DNA from: Ophioderma brevispina
Taxonomy: Eukaryota; Echinodermata; Ophiuroidea; Amphilepidida; Ophiodermatidae
Length of the DNA: 64,000 bases
Assembly (NCBI GenBank): GCA_023653785.1
Contig: JAMKCH010002981.1
Location: 1-64,000, forward strand
Direction: 5' to 3'
Part shown: piece after piece, positions 10,063-22,099 of the stretch
How positions within the stretch are numbered: the stretch's first letter is position 1
Layout of the letters: each line of letters begins with the position of its first letter
Notes under the pieces: model-generated
The model's database searches: none
The model's input: the letters and a program-made list of their open reading frames with translations, nothing else
What the model was told of the DNA's origin: nothing
Made by a program: the position numbers and the translations under genes

Positions 10063-10374
10063 TCATTCCTGAACATACAGTGTCATCATTACAAGGTGAC
10101 ATTCACATATAGTTTGACATAGCAAATATCTGCATGCTGATATTTCGCAGTTGAACCAATCGGAATTGGGCAATGCATATAAGTATCGACCGCTGGCAAT
10201 AATTATATGCGCCGAACTGTGTTTTTTTTGATTCAGCAGCCCAGGGTCGTTCAATTGCTCCGCGTCCACGTCCGTTAGCGTGACATGCATACATGGTAGG
10301 GCCGGTCTCGTTTGTGTACACGTTGTATTAGTGTGGTTGTCCGTGGCGCTATCGTTAAAATATCCGTTATCCAT
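10063..10374 (-). CDS. ORF with promoter-like upstream sequence, unknown function
   Basis: The ATG at 10,374 (AAAAAATGGATAACGG) opens 103 codons ending at 10,063. The N-terminal third is rich in N-glycosylation sequons (NDS, NHT, NTT) and reads like an extracellular N-terminus; eight cysteines are spread through the frame. About 110 bp upstream lies TGTATATATCG, a possible TATA box. No membrane segment is obvious. It lies inside the long intron between 17.8 and 4.5 kb on the same strand. The call is weak. Confidence 0.25.
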   Translation of the reverse strand: MDNGYFNDSATDNHTNTTCTQTRPALPCMHVTLTDVDAEQLNDPGLLNQKKHSSAHIIIASGRYLYALPNSDWFNCEISACRYLLCQTICECHLVMMTLYVQE

Positions 10375-10499
10375 TTTTTTTGTTTTTCTTTTATTTTGAT
10401 AGTTACCTAACGTGTTATATTGAATCTGTACAGCAGATTTATTTTATCTTGGTATTGTAATCGAAATTAGATAATAAACGATATATACAGCGAAACTAA

Positions 10500-11175
10500 G
10501 TTATTTGAATTTGTACGATTTATAAGCTGACGGAGCAAACGTAACCAAGCCGGCGGCCAAGAATCCCAAATTTATACGTCACCATCTGGTGTTTACATGG
10601 AAACACGACAGCTTGACGAAATTTTTGTTTTTTTGCCATACTAACTCTATTGGGCCCCGCATAGCCTCACCTGGGAGACCTTTAAGTGTTTAGAACTTAG
10701 AATTATCTAATATCTACATTCCAACATTCTTGCTACTTGTATCACTTTAAAACCATGTTTACATTTCACAGGTTAAATTGGTGGTGTTTGGTAGCATATC
10801 AATCTTTGAATTGGAATTGAGAACTTAGAGACATGAGCCCATTTGTCCAACACACGCCCCTTTTTGTGTTTTTTTCCTATTGGATCCTTATTAAGGGTGA
10901 GTGAGGACAATAAAAATAATCAATGAATATCTTTACTTTTTTTGGTTATATTATATTTTCATTCGGTGTAGATAACAAATCTAAATAAAAAAGGGGGACA
11001 TTGACTCTGTTTGAAGCTATAATAAAATGTTTCATATTCAAAGTTTTTTGCCAAAACTTTGTACAGTGTCGTTTCCTCCTCGCTTAAAATAATAATAATA
11101 ATAATAAAAAAATTAAAAAAATTAAAAAATATTATTTTTATTTTATGGAAAGATATTCGAATAATCAAATTTATG

Positions 11176-11209
<34 letters not shown>

Positions 11210-12230
11210 ACCTTGTTTTTTTTTTTAAATTGTCCAACAAGGACTAAATAGACCTAAATGCATTTTTCGCTTTACCATTCGTCCAGTGTTAGATCGCAGC
11301 TATCCATCTTGGCTATTGACGCACGAAACAGCCCAAAACCAGGCCAAAAGTTGTGTCCGGTTTCCCCGCCCAGAATTGTCTCTTTTTGACAGTAGATATC
11401 TCTGAGGCACCATAGCACGCTATATTGCCCAACAATGGTTCGCCCATCGGTAATCTTGGCATCGCATTATGTGGTGGCCTTTATTGGTCCTTTATTGCTC
11501 TCCAAGGGCAATAATGTTTCCGTTGGTAATCTTGGCATCGGTACCCGTGCTTTGCATATTGCGCATACTGGTTTCCCATATGGCAGCGCGTGGCATGCGG
11601 CTGCATATCATCACCCCCTACTGGTCCAAATTGGTGAAGGAATATGACCCAAGACAGCAGCCAATATTAGCCCATTATTGGGATAACATTGGTCCCCATT
11701 TTTACTTAAAAGCAATTTGAAGTGCCTTCCCTTAAAATAGCAGGGCGAGAACTTATTATACCATTTTCATTAAAATATTAATATGTGAGTAGCTCGAATT
11801 ATCTATAATTATTTTAAATAGCAGCTTGAAACGAAATCCATTAAATATTGTTGTAAAGAACATAGGGCCAGCATGGCAGACCATTGTTACAATATTGGTT
11901 CAATTTGTAAAAATTGGATTGATTTCAGCCAAAATTTATTGTGCCGAGCTATGATTGCAAAATATGGGCAAGACGCGTCGAGCCCAATATTTAACTCATA
12001 GCGAGACCAATAAATATTGGTAAAATCATCAAGTGTAGTGATCATGATCTGCGTAGGAGTCCCATAGAGCGCGGATCGGGTCGGTCACCTCAAGCATGAG
12101 AAGGGCCAAGAGTGGGCCAGACAAAATATATTTATCCAATATGTAAGCCAATATAGACCATAATATTGGTCCATAATTGACCACGATTGCGTGCTATCTT
12201 CCTGATTGGGAGCTATCCTTTGAGCTATCT
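10500..12230. other. Repeat-rich non-coding DNA with A28 run and ATATTGG-type repeats
   Basis: It contains (AAT)n at 11,088-11,107, a run of 28 A at 11,180-11,207 and, from 11,400, a decayed element with the phrase GTAATCTTGGCATCG twice (11,449 and 11,526) and many ATATTGGT words. The phrase AATATTTAACTCATAGCGAGAC at 11,981 recurs at 20,727, so part of this is a dispersed repeat. No gene is supported. Confidence 0.45.
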
Positions 12231-12234
12231 TGTG

Positions 12235-12602
12235 CGGACAAGATTGCTCATCAGGTAAGCGCTTCGACTCCCGTGTATCTCATCCCATGCGTGTATTGGC
12301 TTGCTTTCGAGCCCTGGATATTCAGCTATCTGTAATTTTGCCCGGACAAGAAATTAACCGCTGGTTGTCCCGATTTTACCCCATGCGATATTTGGGAACT
12401 GGTCCCGGCTGGCAATGTTATCTCGATTTATGTTTGCGTATATGGGAAAGCCTGTCCCGATCTCTGCTGCATCCCTTGAATGATGCTAAATGGTTTATGG
12501 TATGATTGTGCCACAGTGATCAGCGACCATTTGTGAAAGCGCTTAGAGGCCCATAGCATAAGTCGCTATATAAATCTCCTGCTATTATTATTATTATTTT
12601 CT
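12235..12602 (+). mobile_element. tRNA-derived SINE with L2-type tail
   Basis: The head carries A-box-like TTGCTCATCAGGTAAGCG and B-box-like GCTTTCGAGCCC about 60 bp apart. The 3' end reads AAGCGCTTAGAGGC, then GTCGCTATATAAAT, then (ATT)n at 12,583-12,600. The AAGCGCTT...CGCTATATAAAT word is a widespread 3' tail of L2-type LINEs and the SINEs that borrow their machinery. Length about 365 bp. Confidence 0.6.
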
Positions 12603-14284
12603 GGGTAGGTCTATAAACGTTTCCGCGTTGCGAGGGAGCGGCGGGGGGTTTTGGGCTACAAGCTGGGTATACATTACCCTCTTTACTTTGCACCAAACCG
12701 CGCTTAAGACATTTTGGTAATTTTTGGGAAACTGCGGATAGACGTAAAATCGCCACATCTTGAAAACCGAGCGAGCTGCAACGTTCACTTTATTTGGATC
12801 TCTAGTCTATCCACAGAGAGGACCAAAAATTCCCGCGGGAACATTTGATTGTCGCAAATCCATGCAGGACTACATTCATATGAAATCATAACATGCAGTT
12901 ATGGGGATGAAATGTGTCGAACCACTTTTTTCATAAGAGGTCGTAGGTCAAAGTTCGTATTTTTAATTTTTAATACGGTATGTGGTTTTAGGCCTACATG
13001 ACCCACATTACTTTTTGTTAGTTTTCATGAAACAAACTCTCATGGAAAGTGGTTGTCTCTTTACGCGGGGGTCCACGAAACCCCCTACTTTTCGGCACTA
13101 ACGATTTTTCAGCTTGGGTACTTACGTTAATAGGAATCCTCTTAAAGGTATGCGACCCGAAGGAGGACTTTCGAAATTTTAGCTCGAAAGGGTACCAATC
13201 TTTTCTTTATTAAATAATATTGTTATACGCATGATTTTTGATAAGTATGCATGAGATTACAGGGTAGCGTAGTGGTTAGTGCGTTTTATATTCTCTATCC
13301 TCTCCCAAACTCTGCAATAACGCAACCAAATACATAATTTTCTAGTATTTGATTGGATTCCTCTTTACATATATTGTAATTTTTACCGTATATTGTTTGC
13401 GGAATGTAACACTTAAAATACGGGGTTAAATATGCACCGACTAACGAAAATGACCCTATAGTTTTCAACGAACTATTCGTGGGTCATATTTAAGAATATG
13501 GTCACTATTTTGTCAATCTCAGTTTGACTTACATTCATAAAATTATGTAGCTACACAAATCACGGATTCCCGAAAAAATAATACAATTGATGTAAAATTA
13601 ACAAATACGAGGCTTTTATTTTTGCTTTTTGACTATACAAAAAACTGGCGGATTTTTCGCCACGCTTCACTGATCAAAAGGGCCCAATTTTGCTCTCCTC
13701 GTGACGGATCAAAGTGATGACCAAAAACATCTGTTGACTCGAATTGTTTATTGCTGACACTGTAAATGATGGATTAATTAAATCTAAGAAATTAAAAAAT
13801 AGCTACAGAATGACATATTTTTTTCATTTTTCGTTGTGTTTTAATTATTATTAATTGGCAACACTGCGATATGATGGTTACAACGTAAATTAGGTGGTCC
13901 ACTTTGACGTCACCATTTGCCTGCGATGTGGATTGTCGGAATCGTTTTCGAGGAAGTTATTGAGCGGAAATTATAAGGGCATAAAATACTCACAAATGTG
14001 GACATTTTCAACTTATTTTGATTTTATATTAATCTACGTTACTTAAGCTTTCATCCATCCAAATTTTCCAAATACCAGAATCATCAAGACATATTTCCTT
14101 TAAACACTAAATTTTACAGTTGTTTTTAAAAAAAAAAAACATAACCTTTAAACCGGTCGGGGTCTTTTTTTTTATCGTGCATGCCCGTATAAAACTGATC
14201 ATTTACAATATTTTGTTTAAGTGTAATTCTTGGGGTCGTCCGCGCGTCAACATGTTCACCATTTTCGCTTACGTACAACGGGCA
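12603..14284. other. No gene seen; one tRNA-like A box
   Basis: AT-rich non-coding DNA. At 13,262-13,285 GGTAGCGTAGTGGTTAGTGCG resembles a pol III A box of a tRNA-derived SINE, but no B box follows. The rest shows no coding frame or repeat that I can name. Confidence 0.35.
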
Positions 14285-14645
14285 CACTTTTAAAATGTCC
14301 GTAAATTAAGAAACAGATTTCCTTTCCGTAAATTTACGGAAAATTCTGTTTTAGAAAACATAACAATAAAAACAAAACCATAAAAATGTTATTTACGGAA
14401 AGATTTTCAAAATTTCTGGCAGCAAAATTTCACTCGACTTTTGTTTTTTTTTTTGGTTCCGTAATTTTAATTACGGAAAAATTCTGTTAAAATACAACAT
14501 TTTTCCTAATATGAGACAAATTACTTTAAAAAAAAAAAAAAAAAAAAAAAAAATACAGAAATTTCTGTAAATTTACCCTAAAATGTCCTGGAAATACGGC
14601 TGCCAGAAATTTTCCGTAATTTTACGGAAATTTTTTTTAACAGTG
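14285..14645 (+). mobile_element. TTCCGTAA-type MITE, copy b
   Basis: The ends are CACTTTTAAAATGTCCGTAA and TTACGGAAATTTTTTTTAACAGTG, an imperfect inverted pair. Interior words are the same as in copy a, with a 26-base A run at 14,528-14,553. Copy c follows in inverted orientation 260 bp downstream. Confidence 0.75.
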
Positions 14646-14904
14646 TACTAACCCAACCTCCGCCCAAGAAATTAAAAAGGACATTTTAATCGAGTTTCAT
14701 AACTATCGGGAATCGGTTTATGTCAGTCGTCTCCCAGTGCGCTGTAAACCTCAAAAGTTATTAGTCCTCCAAAAAGTTATATATTCCATCTTTTAAATCC
14801 TTGGTTTGCAAAGGAAAGCAAACATTAGTAGGCTACCTGTTTAAAAAAAAAAAAAAATTCCTTGTTTTTTTTTTTTTAAAAAACAAGAATATTTCAAGAC
14901 TTTT

Positions 14905-15192
14905 TAGGGTAAAATTTACAGAAATTTCTGTCATTAACGTAACTTTGACAGCTAATTTTACAGAAATTGTGTCTCATAGTACGAAAAAATGTGTATTTAA
15001 CAGAATATTTCCGTAATTTAAAATTATGTACCAAAAAAAGTCCGAATATGGGCCTGCCAAACTGGTTGAAATATTTCCTAAATTAACATTTTTTATGTTT
15101 TTTAATTATTGTTATTGTTTTTCTAAAACAGATTTCCGTACAAGTTACGGTAAAATCTTGTGTTTCTTAATTTTACGGAAATTTTAACAGTG
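14905..15192 (-). mobile_element. TTCCGTAA-type MITE, copy c, truncated
   Basis: Reverse orientation to copy b. It ends ATTTTACGGAAATTTTAACAGTG at 15,192 and loses about 75 bp at its other end near 14,905. The matching interior (TTTAGGGTAAAATTTACAG, CATTTTTTATGTTTTTTAAT, TTTTTCTAAAACAGATTTCCG) confirms the family. Confidence 0.7.
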
Positions 15193-15488
15193 CGTGAAAA
15201 CCTCTTGCTTCTTCAGAATGCAAACAATTAGACATAAGGCATCGGCTATTGCAGGAAACTCGTTGCAAAAATTAAGCCGGCGAGATTCTTCATAGAGCGT
15301 GAGCTGAGAATTACAAAGGTTCTAAACGGACATTTGAGGTTTGTTATGAGAATAATATTTGTGAAATTTTACATGAAGCTAAGCATGATATAATTTTTGT
15401 TGTTAGGTTTTTCAACATAATAAATTTTTTTAAAGCACCCACACTCTTGTAAATGTTTTTCTTTTAGAATTGTTGTGGTTGAACTTAA

Positions 15489-15823
15489 AGGGGATGGCCC
15501 GATTTAATAAGGATGGTTTTCATCTTGTAGAATGGACTTCACCCCAAAACTCCATCTCTAAATTTTCGCGCCCGATAATTCAATCCGGTTTGATGTTGAG
15601 ACCTAAACGTGAATAGAGTGCTGTGTAAAATTAATATTGTTCAAACCAAACTGGGCATATTTTTCGCTCATACTTAAAAACTAAAAATCCTTAGCCCTAG
15701 ATTTCGACAGGGTAATGCAAAAAATAGTTAGCTTTTTATTCTGATTACCAAAATTTGGACTCACTTTCGGTAAAATTTGGGGTCCCTGGTGACGAGGCTA
15801 TTAGCGATCTGGGCCATGGACCT
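15489..15823 (+). mobile_element. TTAA-type MITE, family 2, copy 1
   Basis: A 335-bp element with ends AGGGGATGGCCCGA and CTGGGCCATGGACCT, flanked by TTAA at 15,485-15,488 and 15,824-15,827. The interior includes CACCCCAAAACTCCATCTC and GCCCTAGATTTCGACAGGG. An inverse copy lies at 56,455-56,797 and decayed relatives at 33.65-34.12 and 35.3-35.6 kb. Confidence 0.75.
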
Positions 15824-16566
15824 TTAAAAACGTCCTATCCAAATCACCAAAATGTCAGAATTTTGTATTCTCAGCTCAAGATATTTTGCACTTGCAAATG
15901 TGCAACTGTTTTGATCCGGGATTTGATTCGATGTACAAGGCTGCAAACGTTAATTCACGTACTTCCCAATAAATATAAAATCAAACTGTTGAATATTAAC
16001 TGTGTCAATGTAAGTCGTATTTTGGGTCCGTATTTCCACCACTTTTTTCTGCACAGTGTATCTGGCGGATTTATTTTGCATTACTTTTCCATATGGAAAC
16101 AGAAATCGCCGTTCTTCTTACGCGTTACAGACACATGAAGAGGTTAACCAAATGGACCGCCTCCCACCACTCACGTCTTGTACGTACCAACGAAAAAAAC
16201 CGCTTTTTTACGACCTCTTGAAACCTTTTGTCCCTTATTCCAAAAGTTGTTACCTGTTATAGTTAAACGAAAGTTATCTCCGAATATTAGGATAAGGGGT
16301 GATTTTTGAACAACGACAAAGCAGCATCTTTGTCCTATGCTACCAAAGAATTATAAAGCCATATTTTAAATGAATTGTAATTATCCCCCACCTCACTATT
16401 TCAAAGGTAAAAAACATTATTTATGTTAAACAATGGTTTAAACGTGTTTTTGGAATACGTTGCCACAGGTTTGAATATAAAATTGCTGAAAAAAACAGCT
16501 TTGACATAATTTTTTTTTAAAATGGACGCTGTCATGATTATTTCTTGGCCTTTAATTTTTTCACAG
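15824..16566. other. No gene seen
   Basis: AT-rich sequence. The 127-codon plus-strand frame at 15,755-16,138 begins inside the MITE and has no domain features. Confidence 0.35.
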
Positions 16567-16933
16567 CAACAAGTATGGTGCTTTTATTAACAAACAACCA
16601 ACTGAACAAGACCAGAGACACACATACACCCCCCTATACTCACAAAAACCGCAATGTCAAATTACTTATCGTTACGTGTCATATTTTTTTCTGTTTAGAG
16701 CAAGTAACCGCGGTAATTTAAAGATTGCGTGTGAATCATGGAGTGTGTTTTTCTTTCTGTATATAATGGTGTTTTGTGATAAAGTCTTTTTTTGGTTGTT
16801 GTCTTTTTCTTGTTTTGATGTAATCTTTAAAAAAAATTACCATGACAAACAATATGATTTTGTACAATTCAATTTCCAATGCATATATTTTGTCACAATC
16901 GTTTTGAAGAAAACAAAAAGACCTGAAAATTAA
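16567..16933 (+). CDS. Plus-strand exon candidate, unknown family
   Basis: A very good acceptor (TTTAATTTTTTCACAG) is followed by a frame open for about 121 codons to TAA at 16,931. The first 35 residues look coding (NKYGAFINKQPTEQ, HTYTPLYSQKPQCQ). The later part is dominated by F, V and Y from T-rich DNA and may be intron behind a donor such as AGAGCAA|GTAACC near 16,700. No domain is recognised. Confidence 0.25.
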
Positions 16934-17104
16934 TATTACACAACAGATTGGTCATTTATTCCAAACTATCAGTATATTCTAAAGTCAATGGTATTTTTTC
17001 TTAAGCTCTCAAAAACAACGCGGTTACGGCCCCACATGTACCTTGCAGTGCCTACATACCGAACACACTCTCGCGGTCATTCGACCGGTTGGCCACGTGC
17101 CTTG

Positions 17105-17150
17105 GATCGCGTTGCTATAAATAGCAGAGAGTTTTCTGCTAATGGAAATG
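17105..17150 (+). promoter_or_regulatory. Possible TATA-box promoter
   Basis: TATAAATA at 17,116-17,123 sits in a locally GC-richer block that contains GACCGGTTGGCCACGTG. An ATG in fair context follows at 17,142, but its frame closes after 12 codons unless spliced. Evidence is the TATA word and composition only. Confidence 0.2.
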
Positions 17151-17789
17151 TACTACACAGGCTCGAAGTGCCGTCGGTGATTGCCAGGAGTCGGTGACTA
17201 GCACTAAAGTCGATTTACGATGCGTGAAATCCCCTTTACAGCTTGACACGGCGTGAATAGGGTAGGTCTGTTCGTGTGTATGTATAGGACACGAACACGT
17301 GTACCACATCAGTATTGCAATTAGGCTTTCCTGGCTCTTCAGTCGGAACACCTCTTTGTGTGAAATCACTAACCCGTTATTATTTGCGTAGTACCAACAC
17401 AGTGACCATTTAATATTCCAAAACAAAAAAAGCAACTTTTGGTTTTGGGGGGTTTTGCGTGTCTTTCGGGCACTCTATCTCCGCCATTTTTGCCACTTTT
17501 TTACATGCGAGGTGTTTAAAAAATGTAAGAACAGTAATAGGCAACAAATTTCTATTGCGAAAACTTTAAAAATGGTCTGCTTTTGGCAAAATACTGTCGA
17601 AAAACATGCTAAGATACTTTTTGTGCCAGGTGTATTTTGATGTGGAGTCCAATGACTTTCGGTTCTTGTCCAAAAATCTCATGGTGATAGACTCGAGTAA
17701 GAGATTTAAATGTCTTGCGGTTCTCGTCACTTATACATAAATACAAAATCTTTTTCTTGTACAAAGAACAAATGACAGGGTGAACTCAC

Positions 17790-17906
17790 CCCGCCGCATA
17801 CTGTCCAAGACGAAGCATAGCCGTATCCACTCGCAATAAATAGATACTTTACATCACTTTTTGATGACTCATCATCCGTGCCACATACTCTTTGTTTTGT
17901 GGGGCA
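17790..17906 (-). CDS. Exon candidate of secreted protein gene
   Basis: A 117-nt minus-strand segment lies between an acceptor-like GGTTGACCGAG and a perfect donor GGGG|GTGAGT type boundary (GGCGGG|GTGAGT). It is open in phase 0 for 39 codons and encodes CPTKQRVCGTDDESSKSDVK then YLFIASGYGYASSWTVCGG. It resembles the 48.7-kb exon in the pattern SD...I..SG...S. Two neighbouring cysteines and W suggest an extracellular fold. It lies 126 bp after the 18.0-kb exon candidate with matching phase. The next exon on this strand is unclear, as the 4.5-kb and 3.3-kb exons both start in phase 1. An alternative frame extends eight codons upstream. Confidence 0.4.
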
Positions 17907-18032
17907 CTCGGTCAACCAGAGTATTTTCCTTTACCCGATGTCTCAATATACTGGAGTTAAATGTCTTTCGGTAGATGACATAACTCTGATAGTGCCCCCG
18001 TGTCTATCGTTGATTTTCATCCACTAGGTTAC

Positions 18033-18115
18033 CAGCACCACCAACCGAACGTTCCTGACACAACAGAATCGCCATTGGTTTCCCCGGCGTGACCACGTGC
18101 TAGTGTCGTCAAGCA
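18033..18115 (-). CDS. Exon candidate of secreted protein gene
   Basis: An 83-nt segment follows an excellent acceptor (GTTTCCTTTTTCAG) and ends at CTG|GTAACC. Read in phase 1 it gives LDDTSTWSRRGNQW, then RFCCVRNVRLVVL. The form LDDTSTWSRRGN.W followed by V.NVRLVVL is reminiscent of the middle of F5/8 type C domains (a D..W....W...V.NV..V pattern). Its start phase fits the end of the 30.13-kb exon and its end phase fits the start of the 17.9-kb exon. The donor is only moderate. Confidence 0.4.
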
Positions 18116-18645
18116 CTGAAAAAGGAAACAAAAGCTATCATTAATATTGCATTACGAATGATATAATCCTAATATTAGCAGCAAGAATTTATAAAGAGCT
18201 CCCATATGCAGCAATACAATGATCAATACAAATACATTGTTAAACATTGTTAAAACCCAATTCAATAAAAGAAGAAATTCTTTTCAAGACAAATTACTAG
18301 ACTTGGAATCTATATAGTCAAAAAATACTATACACTGCGTGTATTTTTCGTAGGGGAGACCTAAATTTACATTTAAAAGAATAGTCGTTGTTAAAGCACC
18401 ATCGCTTAGCGAGGATGTTAGTACTTTTAAGTACTACATCCTAAAATATGTTAGTGTAAAGGTGAGATCATAGGAAACCATCTCCTATATAGAGAGATGA
18501 TAAACCACAGTGGATACTCATGCACAAACCTTTAATTTTGAAATAACCACTGTTTAGAAATGCCAGCCTTTATAAGCCATATCCATTTCATATGTAGTGC
18601 CCCGTTATATTATGTGTAGTTTATTAAATCAATAGATTCTAAATA
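18116..18645. other. No gene seen
   Basis: AT-rich intron-like DNA, without recognisable repeat. Confidence 0.3.
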
Positions 18646-18646
18646 C

Positions 18647-19916
18647 CGGGTGTCTCAAAAAAGGAAACCCTCAAAGGGCCCTCTATTTCATGAGGAGAAA
18701 AGAAGTAACCCATTACAATTAAAGAAAATACAGTTCTACAAAAGAAAAACTAAGAAAGTGCATTTCATTAGGTTTCCGTCGCCGAAAAGATCTTTCCAAA
18801 AGGACACATATTGACCGAGTTATGCCGATTGAAAATTTGTGCCACTTTTTCATCTATCCAACGGATTGTTACTACTGTCCCTGGTTTTGGTCCAAGCCTT
18901 TCTTTAGAACAATACACCTCTCCAGCACATTCTTTTCAGTTCATGATTTCTTTTGTTTTTGCGACAAAGACCAATTCTGATATTGAAACGGTTTTTTTCG
19001 GGTTATTAGAATGCTAAGATCTTTGCCTCATTCTCTTTTACTGTGCTGCTCTGCCCCCCCCCCCCCCCCTCCACCGCCACTTTCCTGCCTCTAAGACCGT
19101 GACGACGGAATGCAGGCTTTACGTTCTCTTTTCCATTTCAATAATTGACTTCTAATCATTCATGTCCTTCGGATTCGTTCAAAGGCAGCGGGTATTCTAT
19201 TGTGAAGTTCTGGCAAGTTTGCTGGTGGTGTCCTGCTTAAAAGGCGACTCAGAGATTTCCCGGGGAGGGCGCCCTCAATTTTTCAAACAAATTGTGTTTT
19301 TTTGCATATACATAATGCTTGTCCATATAAATAATCATGTTTGAAATAATAAGGCTCAATCGAAGTTCCTTCCGATATAGAAAACCACGACTTTGTTTAA
19401 AAATTCCGGATCCGGAATTTTGTTATACCCGGTATCCTATGCACTGTATACTTTACATAAATGGTGGACTGCAATGAAAACGAAAAATCAGATTCCTCTC
19501 TAAATTGGATTTTTATTAATCACCAAAAATATATATTTCGAAATCCTCTGAGTCAGCCTTTAATGTTTCCTCTAGTGCGAAGTCCCGTAGCGGAGTCCCA
19601 AACCTGGGATCTTAATCCAAACAGTAATAACCGCTGCCTTTGCAAATATTCGACGGACACGAATGATTAGAGGTCGATTATGGAAATGAAAAGAGAACGC
19701 ACGCCTGCATCCGTGTTACATACGGCCAACTTCCCCCAAGTAGGGGGAAGATCAGCGCAGTATAGAAATATGCAAAATCTTGGAATTTCTAATAATTTAC
19801 ACTAAACTCTTCATATCAGAACTGACCTTTGCCGCAAAACAAAAGAAATCATTAACAAAAGAATTAGCTTGGAGAATGTGTATGGTCTAAAGACTACCGA
19901 AAGACACCCGGTATTA
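18647..19916. mobile_element. Foldback DNA element with CCGGGTGTCT ends
   Basis: The left end is CCGGGTGTCTCAAAAAAGG and the right end CGAAAGACACCCGG, with TA on both sides as possible target duplication. Internal arms pair: 18,935-19,000 (TTCATGATTTCTTTTGTTTTTGCG) with 19,815-19,865, and 19,100-19,175 (ACGTTCTCTTTTCCATTTCA) with 19,655-19,715. The centre is unpaired and includes a C run at 19,056. It carries no transposase, so it is non-autonomous. Superfamily unassigned. Confidence 0.6.
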
Positions 19917-19919
19917 ACC

Positions 19920-22095
19920 ACAGCCCATAGCACCGAATTACAAACTTCAAACTTCCAGGAACAGGTTTAAACAATGCTTGTCACTATGAGGGCAATGAAG
20001 TATCAACTCGTATGACACAGTTCAATAGCGTTCATTCACAAGTGTATTTAAAAACACACCCCTGATGGTGTGTATATATATGATACCTAGAATCCACAAG
20101 ATCAGTTTCATGTCAATGCATGTACAAGTACAACCCACTGAACTGTGGCCTGGTTTTATGACATATTGTACACTCATAGTGTGTGCTATCTGGGCATTGT
20201 ACACATAATGGTAGACTCTCAAAACCATGGGTCATAATCATCCATTACATGTCAATGAACTGAGAATTTCTCCACTGTGATGTGTGCGCTGTCATCCAAC
20301 AAAGTTTTGTTCCTAGCTGCTTATGAAATGTAAATTATTTCCTAGTAGGCATATACCATGTCCTTAATTCTTACAATAATGGAACCAGAGGACTTTGCAC
20401 TGGTCATAGACAACTACCAAACGCTGTTCATACTTTGATATTCTGCCATCATTTGCTTGGCTCACCATATGCGAGGTCACTTGCATTTTATACCATCTTC
20501 TTCGATGTAAAAATAACTGCAGGTTAAATATTGACAATGCGGACAAGGCCTAATCATGTCAAGATGTCACAAATGGGTCATGAGAGGTCAAACTCTGTAC
20601 ACTCTAGATGAGGCTTGGGCTAATGATTCTTTTGACCGAGTATGATATAAGTTGGATGAATGTGATTAAGATACACTTATCGGTCAAGATATTATTTTTG
20701 AATTTTATCGAGTCCGAGCGACGTGCGCAATATTTAAAACTCATAGCGAGACCGATAATTCTGTATCCTGCGATAAAAATCATCAATATTATCATTATTA
20801 TGATTTCAGAATCTGACTTACACCTGGCTTTCAAGTTTTTTAAAAATACATTGTGAAAGTAAGGCCCTAAAACACCACTTATGGTGACTAGCAATTTTTA
20901 AAAAGTGAACCCATTAAGCTTCAAGTACATTGGGAAGCATTTGACCTGGGAAAACCAAGAAATGGAGCCAGTATACACCAGGAACCACCAAAAGAAATGG
21001 AACCAGAAGACACCACAGAACCACCCACAACTTTCAACAGTAGACAAGCAAAACCGAACATAATGACCACCCCGAATAATTGAACTCCCTAACTACTTCA
21101 GCCAATCAGAAGCCTCCCAAAAAAACTCATGCCTGGGTCTTTTAAAACTCATTTTGGTCTCAAAAACTCTGTCACTGTCTCAGGTAGCATGGTTTTATAG
21201 TCGCATTAAGCCTTGTGTACAATGTATAGGATGGAAGATCTGAAACTAATAATAGGTGAATCGGGCAATGTTCAAAAATAGTAAGTACAAGGGCGGAACT
21301 TTTGGGAAGGTGTGGGGAGGTTACGAGAGCATTTTACATAGCAAATCTAGCAATCTAGCATCAGACCTGCCACCCCCCCGGTTGCCACCCATTGTCCCTC
21401 TGGTTCCAGTGTCCCCCCCACCCCCCCCCTTCCGGGGTTGACAACTGACCTCAGTAGTGGACACCCTCTACACACTTGGAGGTTGGAGGCCCCTTCAGAA
21501 GTTAGTGCCCCCTTGACCCCACAGTACAGATGCGTCAATGTCGGCATGGTGAGCCCACATAAGGTCCACCAAGTGTTCGGCCAATGCTCTCCTGTTTAAG
21601 CTTGTCCACCACATCATAGTGCGAGATAGGTGGTGATCTTTTGCTACTAAAGCACTGCCTGTCATTAGACTAAAGAGAAAGTGAAGTAAGGTAATAAGAC
21701 CAAACAAAGTGCATTGTAAAGCGCGCTTTAAATACAGGAAAGCAGATGACAAGGAGTCACTGAGGACCTGGATCAGAACGTGAAGAGAAGTGCTCCAACA
21801 CCCCATAACTATGACAAATTTCCCAACTAGTGAACAAGACTGCACGGAGGATTATCCAGAGGCTTGGACGAAAATAATAACAGGCCCTTTCCAAGGAAGG
21901 GCTAGAGAATATCAAGGAGTATAGTACCAAGTTTGAAGTTGATCCTTTTTCGGCTGAAACACTGCTAAAGGTGAGGAAAAGTTTGGGAAGGCAGAGGATT
22001 CGCCCAGGGGAAAGATCAAAACCTGTGCATCTTTGAATTGACTCAACCGATATGACCAATAACAGCAAGAAAGAATGAATGGTCTACCATCGGAA
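19920..22095. other. No host gene seen; dispersed repeats and possible LINE 5' sequence
   Basis: At 20,640-20,760 a dispersed repeat shares AATATTTAAAACTCATAGCGAG with 11,981. From 21,360 on, C-rich text (CCACCCCCCCGGTTGCC) and decayed sequence lead to the LINE at 22.1 kb. Minus-strand frames of up to 116 codons at 21,495-22,208 are antisense to this and look spurious. Confidence 0.35.
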
Positions 22096-22099
22096 AGCT

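Noticed and set aside
15755..16138. 127-codon plus-strand frame
   Set aside because: Begins within a MITE and has no domain features.
17139..17435. 98-codon minus-strand frame near the 17.8-kb exon
   Set aside because: Open and fairly balanced in composition, but no acceptor or donor in suitable phase and no motif; kept out of the gene model.
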